A stretch of DNA of 64,000 nt from the NCBI RefSeq assembly GCF_014905615.1, contig NZ_AQGU01000025.1, positions 558,001-622,000 of the forward strand. Reading direction: 5' to 3'. Positions within the stretch are counted from its first letter, which is position 1; the number at the start of each line of letters is the position of its first letter. This DNA is from Pseudoalteromonas aliena SW19 (GTDB taxonomy: Bacteria > Pseudomonadota > Gammaproteobacteria > Enterobacterales > Alteromonadaceae). The notes beneath the pieces are model-generated. The model worked only from the letters and a program-made list of their open reading frames with translations. It was not told the DNA's origin and ran no database searches. The translations under genes and the position numbers were made by a program. This document shows positions 46,274 through 53,994 of this stretch, piece after piece.

Positions 46274-46951
46274 CTATTTAAGCTTGCCAGTGCGCACGTG
46301 TAATTTTTGCTTATCTAAAATGGTAATGCGTTGATACCCTAAACTAATGGCTTGTAGATCAACGAGTCGTTGCAGTATTTGATTAATAGTTTGGCGAGTT
46401 AGATAGGTCATATCAGCAAGTTGCTGCTGGGATAATACAAGCGGCGTTAAATGCTCTGTATGCTCACTCAGCATTAAAAGTCGATTGCATACCTTTTGCT
46501 CAGCGCTTAATAATGCGTGATCTTCCATAGAGGTAAACATAAGGCGTAACTTTTGCGCCAGCAATAAACCAAACTCTTGCCAATATTGTGGCTGTTCATT
46601 TAACAATTGTTCAAGCGCACGCTGGGGTACATAAAAAAGTACCACATCGGTTTGCGCATATACGTCGTGCGTACGTAGGCCGCCATCAAACAACGTGACT
46701 TCGCCAAACCACAGCGGTGTTTCAATAAAGCTGAGTACAGCTTCCTTTCCTTCATTGCTTACACCACTAATACGAACCACGCCGCTCAGTACGGCATAAA
46801 TACCGTTATGCTTATCGCCTCGCAAAAATAGTGACTGTTGGGCTTTAAGTGAACGCGTTTTGCCTTGAGTTAATAAAAAGTTTTTTAAATACTGGCTGCG
46901 GCTTTTAAACCAATGCCCTTGTTCAATAACGCTTTGCTGTTGTGGAGTCAT
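46274..46951 (-). CDS. Crp/Fnr family transcriptional regulator
   Basis: 225 residues: cyclic-nucleotide-binding-like beta barrel (LFLRGDKHNGIYAVLSGVVR, LWFGEVTLFDGG) and a C-terminal winged helix (LADMTYLTRQTINQILQRL). No N-terminal cysteines for an FeS cluster, so it is not Fnr proper; the residues for cAMP binding are only partly present. Target unknown. Confidence 0.87.
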   Translation of the reverse strand: MTPQQQSVIEQGHWFKSRSQYLKNFLLTQGKTRSLKAQQSLFLRGDKHNGIYAVLSGVVRISGVSNEGKEAVLSFIETPLWFGEVTLFDGGLRTHDVYAQTDVVLFYVPQRALEQLLNEQPQYWQEFGLLLAQKLRLMFTSMEDHALLSAEQKVCNRLLMLSEHTEHLTPLVLSQQQLADMTYLTRQTINQILQRLVDLQAISLGYQRITILDKQKLHVRTGKLK

Positions 46952-46985
46952 AATTTTAAATCTCTTAACCAGAGTGCCAGTTACT

Positions 46986-47930
46986 CTACTTTAAATTTAA
47001 CTTATGTAATTCATTACGTACCCATTGCGTATCTAAATATTGTTCTACGTGCTGCTGCGCAAACTTTAAAAAATTACGTGCCGCATGCGATATGTGCCTG
47101 TCGGTGCGCATTACAAAATACCAATGACTCGCTAAATGGGTGTCGGTTACGTTTAAAATTTTAAAGCTTGTATCATCTTTTGCAAGTACATGGCGTGATA
47201 AAACTGCAATACCCATGCCTGACGCTACCGCTACCCGTATTGCTTCATTACTGGCCATTTGTACGGAGTCATTTAGCACTAATCCTCGGCTTTGTAACTC
47301 GCTTTCAAATAACATCCGTGTTGCTGAACCATTTTCTCGTAGTAAAAAGCGATACTGCATTAGCTCAGCTAATTTAACAGCTTTTACGTGAGCTAATGGA
47401 TGACTTAAGGGCACTATAAATTCCAGCGGATTATGCAAAAAACGAGCAGCTTGTGCGTGTTCAAGCGACGGCGGATGACTAAATACATAAATATCATCCT
47501 CCCCTCGCTCAAATCTATCAAGTACCTCTGCCCTGTTGCCTATTTCAAGAGGGAGTTCAACATGCGGATGTAAATTACTATAAGGACCTAGCAATTTTGG
47601 TAAAATATATTGCGCTGTATTAACCATGGCAATTTTACAACGGCCGCGCGATCCACCATTAAGCTCGGTTAAGAAGTCTTGATAGTCTTCAAAATGCCCA
47701 AACACCTGCTGGCAGGTTTTAAATAACGCAAACCCAGCATCAGTAACATGTAACTTTTGTTGCTGCATAAGCACTAGTGGCTCACCCACGGCCTCTTGTA
47801 ATCGTTTTATTTGCAGCGATACGGTTGGCTGCGTTAAATGTAAACGCCTTGCGCTTTCGCTAATTGAGCCAGTTTTTACTACGCTCATAAATACTTCAAG
47901 TAACCTAAATGAGATATGCCGTAAATCCAA
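46986..47930 (-). CDS. LysR-type regulator divergent from sbtA-like gene
   Basis: About 314 residues. N-terminal HTH (SISESARRLHLTQPTVSLQIKR) and a periplasmic-binding-like effector domain. The TTG at 47930 is preceded by GGAGGTGA (47933-47940), while an ATG at 47942 would place that sequence inside the gene, so TTG is more likely. Divergent from the bicarbonate transporter with about 110 bp between, the usual setting for direct control. It resembles CbbR/YwbI-type LysR proteins. Confidence 0.87.
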   Translation of the reverse strand: MDLRHISFRLLEVFMSVVKTGSISESARRLHLTQPTVSLQIKRLQEAVGEPLVLMQQQKLHVTDAGFALFKTCQQVFGHFEDYQDFLTELNGGSRGRCKIAMVNTAQYILPKLLGPYSNLHPHVELPLEIGNRAEVLDRFERGEDDIYVFSHPPSLEHAQAARFLHNPLEFIVPLSHPLAHVKAVKLAELMQYRFLLRENGSATRMLFESELQSRGLVLNDSVQMASNEAIRVAVASGMGIAVLSRHVLAKDDTSFKILNVTDTHLASHWYFVMRTDRHISHAARNFLKFAQQHVEQYLDTQWVRNELHKLNLK

Positions 47931-48043
47931 AATCACCTCCATAGATATTTATCTATACATGTGCATTGTTTATTTTATTATTTACTATACAAAGTTTTAT
48001 CTACAATAGCGCCTCTTAATTTATGATTTAGTAAGGAACACCT

Positions 48044-48991
48044 GTGCCAGATATTGTTGTTATGTTTTTTATTTTAGGATTAGTAGCGGGTATTTTACGT
48101 TCTGATCTTGCTATTCCAAAAGCAACCTACGAAACCTTAAGCCTATTGCTCATGTTAACAATCGGTCTTAAAGGCGGTATGGTACTGCACGGTAATCTAA
48201 GCTGGCAACTGCTACCCGAAATGGGCTCGGTAATGTTACTTGGTGCACTTATTCCTCTTATGCTTTATCCAATTTTAAAATACGTAATTAAACTCTCTGT
48301 TGCTAATAGCGCAAGTATTGCCGCACATTACGGCTCAGTAAGTGCAGGTACCTTTGCGGTAGCGCTTGCGTATGCCGAGACAGCTCAATTAGTAGTCGGT
48401 GCAGAAGTAACTCTGTATTTAGTGATGCTAGAACTCCCTGCAATCATCGTTGGTTTACTGCTTTACAGAAGGCTTGATAAAGAAAACAGCCAAAAGAGTG
48501 AACTGTCGTTAAAAGCGCTTTGGCATGAAACACTTACTAACAAAAGTGTCATTTTGCTCGTAGGCGGTGTCGTTATCGGCATGATGTACGGCACGGTGCA
48601 AGGCAGCCAAGTAACCAGCCTCTTAACCAGCAGCTTTAAGGTCGTACTTGCGTTATTTTTACTGGAGATGGGTTTAGTCGCAGCACAAACTCTACGCCCT
48701 ATTCCCTGGAAACAGTGGAAACTAGCAGTATTTGCTATTATCACGCCATTATTTTTAGGCACGATTGGCGTAATGGTAGGCACACTTTTAAATTTAGAGT
48801 TAGGGTCGGTAGTTATATTGGGAAGTTTGGTAGCAAGCGCTTCTTATATAGCAGCTCCCGCTGCTATAAAGGCAGCCATTCCTAAAGCCGATATTGGCCT
48901 TGCTATGCTCAGTTCTCTAGGCGTTACTTTTCCGTTTAATGTTATTGTTGGTATTGGTTTATACCACCAGCTCGCAGTAGCAATGCAGTAA
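48044..48991 (+). CDS. sbtA: SbtA-like sodium-dependent bicarbonate transporter
   Basis: 315 residues, about ten membrane helices, with family marks in KGGMVLHGNL, HYGSVSAGTFAVALAY (near residue 99) and YIAAPAAIKAAIPKAD. SbtA imports bicarbonate with Na+. The start is GTG 48044. The SbtB regulatory protein usually paired with cyanobacterial SbtA is not present next door. The divergent LysR gene probably regulates it. Confidence 0.88.
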   Translation: MPDIVVMFFILGLVAGILRSDLAIPKATYETLSLLLMLTIGLKGGMVLHGNLSWQLLPEMGSVMLLGALIPLMLYPILKYVIKLSVANSASIAAHYGSVSAGTFAVALAYAETAQLVVGAEVTLYLVMLELPAIIVGLLLYRRLDKENSQKSELSLKALWHETLTNKSVILLVGGVVIGMMYGTVQGSQVTSLLTSSFKVVLALFLLEMGLVAAQTLRPIPWKQWKLAVFAIITPLFLGTIGVMVGTLLNLELGSVVILGSLVASASYIAAPAAIKAAIPKADIGLAMLSSLGVTFPFNVIVGIGLYHQLAVAMQ

Positions 48992-49101
48992 ACGAACAAA
49001 TCAGTATTAACAATTAAAATTTATTACTTTAAAGCTGTTAAGCCCATTTTATACGGAATTAACAGCGAAATTTAAAAGGTCATTTATAGTCAATACAATG
49101 G

Positions 49102-49617
49102 TTACTTAATCGTTAATTTTTTATGCGGGCTTAAAAAAAACATCTTTTTCCAGCCTTGATTTTGCGTTGTAAAAAGCCACGGCATGGGCACTAATGATAA
49201 AATAGAATAATGCACATGGGGCTGTTTCCCCGCAGCATTTCCAGTATCGCCAAGTAAACCAATTTGACTGTTTATGCTCACTGTATCGCCAGCACTTACA
49301 CTGTACTCATTTAAATGTGCAAAATAATGCACGCGCCATTTAGGCCCAAGTACAGCAACCGCTTTACCTCCTCGGCTTAACTCACCTGCAAATATAACAA
49401 CACCGCTTGTAGAGGCAACTACGGGTGTATTTTTTGTACCAAAAATATCAATCCCTTTATGCACACCCGATTTACCCCAAGGCTCATACCAAAACGTATT
49501 ATGGTTCCAATCTTTAGCGGTTGCCCCTTGTACCGGTATCATTATTTTTTCAGGAATTAGTAAGCCTATAATTAGTAAAGCTACAGCTCCAATTAAAATC
49601 CACTTAAGTACTTTCAA
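49102..49617 (-). CDS. M23 family metallopeptidase (LytM domain)
   Basis: 171 residues: a membrane anchor (WILIGAVALLIIGLLIP, residues 5-21) and a peptidase domain with zinc ligands in SGVHKGIDIFG (HxxxD) and QPHVHYS (HxH). It would cut peptide cross-links or act as an amidase activator outside the membrane. TTG 49617 has GGGAGAG directly upstream and is preferred over longer in-frame starts to 49695. Confidence 0.85.
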   Translation of the reverse strand: MKVLKWILIGAVALLIIGLLIPEKIMIPVQGATAKDWNHNTFWYEPWGKSGVHKGIDIFGTKNTPVVASTSGVVIFAGELSRGGKAVAVLGPKWRVHYFAHLNEYSVSAGDTVSINSQIGLLGDTGNAAGKQPHVHYSILSLVPMPWLFTTQNQGWKKMFFLSPHKKLTIK

Positions 49618-49708
49618 TGTTCTCTCCCTGATATTTAAATCGCTAATACATTTAGTATACAGTGGCAAATTATTAACCATCATAGCTGAACGCATTCTGA
49701 GTACAATT

Positions 49709-49723
49709 TAACCTGAACTCTGG
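49709..49723 (+). repeat. Dispersed 15-mer TAACCTGAACTCTGG, copy 2
   Basis: Identical 15-mer to the other two copies, here followed by TTAGAG. Located about 90 bp upstream of the M23 gene start. Confidence 0.7.
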
Positions 49724-49830
49724 TTAGAGAAAAAAATTAAAATATCACCATGGTTCAATAGTTTAGAAAATAAATTAACCAAAGTTTAGGTTAATTTAAA
49801 GTATGTTATATGAGTTAGATGTGCAAAATA

Positions 49831-49866
49831 AAAACGCTGGCTAATGTTTATCAGCCAGCGTTTTAT
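49831..49866. terminator. Terminator of the SPFH operon
   Basis: AAAACGCTGGCT pairs with AGCCAGCGTTTT around AATGTTTATC, about 60 bp after the end of the SPFH gene. A and T tracts on both sides. Confidence 0.85.
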
Positions 49867-49923
49867 TGTTTATATAATATTTAAAGGCTAAGCCTCAATA
49901 TTGTTTATATATTTAGTAATTAT

Positions 49924-51267
49924 TTATTTTTTATCTTTTTCTAAACGTTTTTTAAGACTCAGCGCAGCATCAGCGGCTAATAAACGCATAAATTCAGAAC
50001 CATTACTTTGCTCGCCTTGGCCTGCACCTATTACAATTTCAGGCACTAAACGGCTATTGCCTAAACTTGTAAATAAAGCAGTTTGAATTTTAACTTCTGC
50101 TTTTAGCGTTTCATCAAATACATACTTAGGATCAAGTGCCGCAGACTTAGCTCTTAAACGAGCTTCAGCTAAAACGTCCATACCTAATGCTTCTAAGCGT
50201 TGTTGTTTTAAAATTTCTTCTTGCTCTTTTGCCAACTCGGCTTTAACAGCAACACGTTGTTGCGCAGAAATAATGGCATTTGCCTTAATTCGTTCAGCAT
50301 CAATTTGCTCTTTAATTTTTAGCTTTTCAGATTCAGCACGTTGCTTAGCGATGGCTTGCTCACCTAAAGCAACTTCGGTACGTGCTTGTTGCTCTGCTTT
50401 TTTAAGGTTTTGACGCGCTAGCGCTTCATCAGCAGCAGCTTGCTTTTGCGCCTCAAGGCGAGCATTTACTTTGCTCTCATAATCAATATCAATAATGCTG
50501 GCATCAACAACGGTAATACCGTAAGCGCCCAAAATAGGGGCATTGCGAAGTGTGTTACCTTCATCGTCCATTTTAATATTAATAGTGACACGTTGTTGCT
50601 TACTTAAATTACCCAAATCATCAGATTTATCACGCTCACCCGTGCTAATAATTTGTTCGGTAACAAAAATACCGTTAGTTAATTGATCAGCAAAATCTTG
50701 GCTTAATTGACCATTACCACCAGAGTAGTGTTGCTCTACCGACATCATACGCGCCGATGCTTTTACGTTTTCTGTAGTTGCACGCATTAATAAATTAGAG
50801 ATTAACGTTTCTTGTGAACCAAATTCTTCATGAATTTTAAGTAAACCACGCAAAGCACCTGATTCAGCTGCAGGCACATTACCTGGTAATCTAAAACGCG
50901 ATACACCGCGTGCGCCACCTGTTGTGGTATCTAAAAACCGAATAGGAATGAGCGGGACAATTGCACTTGCTGTTGCATTTGCGTCACCGGTAAAGTTAAT
51001 CGAAATCACTTTTTTATAGGCCGATGTAGTACCAAACGCTTTTAAATAAGGGCCAGCCTGATTTATTACTGTTAAATTGCCAGTAAAAGCCGACTGATGA
51101 ACTAAGCGTTCATCGGCTTCATTCCATGAAATAACTTGCGATGTGAGTGTTGCGATTACCGCTAACACAATAACAATTGATGAAACTAAAATTACATTTC
51201 GACGACCAAATCGACTCATAAATGAATCACTTTTTACTGCTGGAACCGCTTTTTTCTCGCTATCCAT
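49924..51267 (-). CDS. SPFH/Band 7 domain protein
   Basis: 447 residues: one N-terminal membrane helix (RRNVILVSSIVIVLAVIATL, residues 22-41), an SPFH domain (about 60-260) and a long charged Ala/Glu-rich coiled coil (about 265-385), then a short tail. Prohibitin/flotillin-like scaffold of the inner membrane with its bulk in the periplasm or cytoplasm; exact orientation not determined. It overlaps a small membrane protein by 8 bp, so the two are co-translated. Confidence 0.85.
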   Translation of the reverse strand: MDSEKKAVPAVKSDSFMSRFGRRNVILVSSIVIVLAVIATLTSQVISWNEADERLVHQSAFTGNLTVINQAGPYLKAFGTTSAYKKVISINFTGDANATASAIVPLIPIRFLDTTTGGARGVSRFRLPGNVPAAESGALRGLLKIHEEFGSQETLISNLLMRATTENVKASARMMSVEQHYSGGNGQLSQDFADQLTNGIFVTEQIISTGERDKSDDLGNLSKQQRVTINIKMDDEGNTLRNAPILGAYGITVVDASIIDIDYESKVNARLEAQKQAAADEALARQNLKKAEQQARTEVALGEQAIAKQRAESEKLKIKEQIDAERIKANAIISAQQRVAVKAELAKEQEEILKQQRLEALGMDVLAEARLRAKSAALDPKYVFDETLKAEVKIQTALFTSLGNSRLVPEIVIGAGQGEQSNGSEFMRLLAADAALSLKKRLEKDKK

Positions 51268-51598
51268 TTTTATTACTCTCCATGTTTAATTTCTTTTTAA
51301 CAAAGTAAATGATTTCCTGCTCACTCAAGTGCGCGCAAAAACTGCCTGAACGATGTAGTTCAACAAATGTTGCGAGGATTTCTTCTTTACTTTTAATGGT
51401 TTTATCTTGGTTTTCTTGCGTTTGATTTTTTTCTGTTAGCTGAGTGATTAGCTCATCCACTATCGTATCTTTATCAAACAGTACATTGTATTCTTTTGAT
51501 TTTCTTACTCGGCTTTTACATGTATTACTGTAGATTACATAAAGCGCCACGCACAAAATAATAACAAGTGTACTCAAGCTAATAATATAAAAAATCAT
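51260..51598 (-). CDS. Small single-pass membrane protein of the SPFH operon
   Basis: 112 residues with one N-terminal membrane helix (residues 2-23) and a polar tail. The second half (EEILATFVELHRSGSFCAHLSEQEIIYFVKKKL) may be a small helical domain. No family recognised. The 8-bp overlap with the SPFH gene suggests a subunit or regulator of that scaffold. Confidence 0.72.
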   Translation of the reverse strand: MIFYIISLSTLVIILCVALYVIYSNTCKSRVRKSKEYNVLFDKDTIVDELITQLTEKNQTQENQDKTIKSKEEILATFVELHRSGSFCAHLSEQEIIYFVKKKLNMESNKNG

Positions 51599-51945
51599 AA
51601 GATCTACTTAAATTGGTTGAAATATTTAGCTATCCATAACATGTGTAAACATACACAAGTGTTAAGCTAATAATTTTACAGTAAAGTTAAGTAAAAAGCA
51701 GATTAAAGAGCGTTTAATATATAAAGTGGAGTTTAGGGCGTAATTTAAAGCCGAAATAAACGAATGTTCTTGGTTATATTAAACGACTTACCTTTCTTGA
51801 TGCGCACCTCAAATTTAATAGCACTATTTTCATAAATGTATGGCTTGTGCTTTGATTAAATGTCTACTGAGCATATTTTTAATAAGTGATAATCTTTGTC
51901 TAACTATTTAAACAAAAAATAAAAACATTTGTTTAAAACGCTATT
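51599..51945. other. 347-bp intergenic region
   Basis: AT-rich. No gene, hairpin or repeat that I can support. It separates the SPFH operon from the DUF2063/DUF692 genes. Confidence 0.45.
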
Positions 51946-52797
51946 TTAATAAGCCACTTTCAGTAATCCGTGCGCAATAGCACTTGGAAGCCAAAACATC
52001 AAACGCGCCAATAAGTCGCCTTTGTCTAAGCCACTTACTCTTGAAGTAATATCAATACAGTTTGATAAAAGCGGCTCTTGCTGACACACCTTTAAAAACT
52101 CAAACTGCCAAGATTCGAGCGCTAATGAACTTAACGTGTAATTAATCCGTGAAAAAGCAATAAAACTTAGCTCAGCCATAGGCATAGCGTATTCATCGTT
52201 TGATTCTAGTTTTTGCATCAGTGGTAAAAGTGGGTACGCTAACTTAACTAACCGTAAACATGATGGTGTGCGTACAGTAAGCGATTGCTGTAATAGTGAA
52301 AAAAAATCTAATGTTACGTTTTCTTCTTGCTCCACTTCAAATCCCTTGGCTAAAGAGACTTCTGCTTTCGCTCTTTCAATACGAGCAATTTCTGCAGGTA
52401 AAGAATAAAACGCTTCCTCCTCAATACTGCAAAATCCGCCTGGCCGTGTTTTTTCAAGGAACAGAGCAAAACCACCGCCTAAATCATACAGACTCGAATT
52501 TTTAGAAGGGAGCGTAACAATGTAAGCTTTTGCAAAATCTGCAAAAACAGTTTCTCCCATGAACTTCTCAAGGAATGGGTATTCGGCTTTAAGGCATTCT
52601 ACTAAACGCATAACGTAACCAGCTGCGTATATATTTAATCGCCGGTAAAAAGTCGATTTTTCGTTATTTTGATTCAACAAATTCAATGGTAAATTAGCTT
52701 GTTGTGAAGCCTTTATAACTTTCTGTTTAAGGTTTCCACGAACAACTAACATCGTCATCATCCATTGTTGTGTTTGTTTTAATGTTACTTCATTCAT
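51946..52797 (-). CDS. DUF2063 protein, partner of the DUF692 oxidase
   Basis: 283 residues. The N-terminal DUF2063 signature is clear: FYRRLNIYAAGYVMRLVECL then AEYPFLEKFMGETVFADFAKAY and LPSKNSSLYDLGGGFALFLE. In methanobactin and bufferin systems the DUF2063-type protein binds the substrate peptide and delivers it to the DUF692 enzyme. It follows the DUF692 gene by 23 bp. The C-terminal half (about 150-283) is helical and less conserved. Confidence 0.88.
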   Translation of the reverse strand: MNEVTLKQTQQWMMTMLVVRGNLKQKVIKASQQANLPLNLLNQNNEKSTFYRRLNIYAAGYVMRLVECLKAEYPFLEKFMGETVFADFAKAYIVTLPSKNSSLYDLGGGFALFLEKTRPGGFCSIEEEAFYSLPAEIARIERAKAEVSLAKGFEVEQEENVTLDFFSLLQQSLTVRTPSCLRLVKLAYPLLPLMQKLESNDEYAMPMAELSFIAFSRINYTLSSLALESWQFEFLKVCQQEPLLSNCIDITSRVSGLDKGDLLARLMFWLPSAIAHGLLKVAY

Positions 52798-52820
52798 ATT
52801 AATGGCTTAACTCTGTATCG

Positions 52821-53726
52821 TTAACGAACAATAGGTGTTGAAAGCACCATAGCGTTGTCTGTTGCACTATAAAGCTCTCCGTTACTCGGTATAACACCCG
52901 CCAATACCGAACGAGCTTTGTTCAGCTCCGTTATCAATGTTGGAAAATCAGGTATATTTGCATCCCATTCGAGTAATGTAGCTACATTATTACCAGCAAG
53001 AGACTGGGCAAGCTGATATAGATGCCATACTTTTTCAGGAACGGGGCTGTCGTGTGTATCAATAAGGCAATCCCCCATTAATGTAGGCCCAGCAAGGTGC
53101 ATTTGCACTATATGCTTGTGAGGAAGGTTTTTAATAAATGTTTCGGGATCATAACCATGATTATAAGATGACACGTACACATTATTCACATCCAACAATA
53201 AACCACAGCCAGTTTGACTTACGATCGCTGATAAAAAATCCCACTCAGTGAAAGTGTTTTGTTCAAATTCTAAGTAACTAGAAGGATTTTCGAGTATTAA
53301 CGGGCGTTGCAAAAAATCTTGCACGTAATGTATTCTCGACACAACATGTTGCAAACTTTCTGCGGTTAACGGCATTGGCAAAAGGTCATGGCTATTAACA
53401 CCCATTGCGCCTGTCCAGCAAAGATGATCGGAAACCCATTCGGGCTCTATTTCATGAGCAAGTATTTTTAGTTTTTCAAGGTATGACAAATTTAAAGGAT
53501 CTGTACTGCCAATATTCATTGACACGCCATGCATGACTATCGGCTTTTTAGCGCGTATTTTTTCTAATACATGGCGAGCATAGCCATAGTTATCTATAAA
53601 GTTTTCACTAATGACTTCAAACCAATCAAGTGCCCAGTCATCTTCATTCATAAGATAAGGAAAGTGCTGTGTCCTTAATCCAACTCCAAACCCCAACGGC
53701 TCTAAATTAAGCATGTTTTTCGTCAA
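52821..53726 (-). CDS. DUF692 multinuclear non-heme iron oxidase (MNIO, MbnB/BufB-like)
   Basis: 301 residues, a TIM barrel. Metal-site motifs are visible: VMHGVSMNIGS near residue 68, SDHLCWTG, ILENPSSYLEF near 143, LLDVNNVYVSSYNHG near 182, HIVQMHLAGP near 210, IDTHDSPV near 226 and LLEWDANIPDFP near 255. Enzymes of this family oxidise cysteines of peptide substrates (oxazolone-thioamide, thiooxazole and related products) using a di- or tri-iron centre. The TTG start at 53726 has AAGGA at the right distance, whereas the ATG at 53714 does not. A repeat element lies between this gene and the ferritin-like gene. Confidence 0.93.
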   Translation of the reverse strand: MTKNMLNLEPLGFGVGLRTQHFPYLMNEDDWALDWFEVISENFIDNYGYARHVLEKIRAKKPIVMHGVSMNIGSTDPLNLSYLEKLKILAHEIEPEWVSDHLCWTGAMGVNSHDLLPMPLTAESLQHVVSRIHYVQDFLQRPLILENPSSYLEFEQNTFTEWDFLSAIVSQTGCGLLLDVNNVYVSSYNHGYDPETFIKNLPHKHIVQMHLAGPTLMGDCLIDTHDSPVPEKVWHLYQLAQSLAGNNVATLLEWDANIPDFPTLITELNKARSVLAGVIPSNGELYSATDNAMVLSTPIVR

Positions 53727-53752
53727 AATATTCGATCCTTATAAAAGTAGTA

Positions 53753-53909
53753 ATACCTATATGCTTAAATATAAGGTCTATTTAACAATAAGAAAGTTGC
53801 ACTATAACAAGACAAAATTTTATACCTATTTGTTCTAAATAAGAATTTTAACAGCCTTATGGAGTGATTTAATTCGTTAAATTGTTCAAATACTTATGTA
53901 AATTGGTAT
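53753..53909. repeat. 162-bp ATACCAAT-type repeat element, copy B
   Basis: Diverged copy with ends ATACCTAT and ATTGGTAT and the internal TTTGTTCTAAATAAGAATTT. It lies between the ferritin-like gene and the DUF692 gene, which share strand and probably an operon. It may form an RNA hairpin that lowers downstream expression. Confidence 0.8.
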
Positions 53910-53994
53910 TAGGCCCCATAAAGGAGCCTACGGTTTATAACTGTATAATAGTGTACTTAAGCGATTGCACTAATTTTGTTATTGCAAAAATGGC

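Noticed and set aside
51946..53726. Bufferin operon proper (DUF2282 + DUF692 + DUF2063 + DoxX)
   Set aside because: No separate small DUF2282 precursor with a signal peptide and no DoxX gene are present; the Cys-rich segment is fused inside a 709-aa cytosolic-looking protein.
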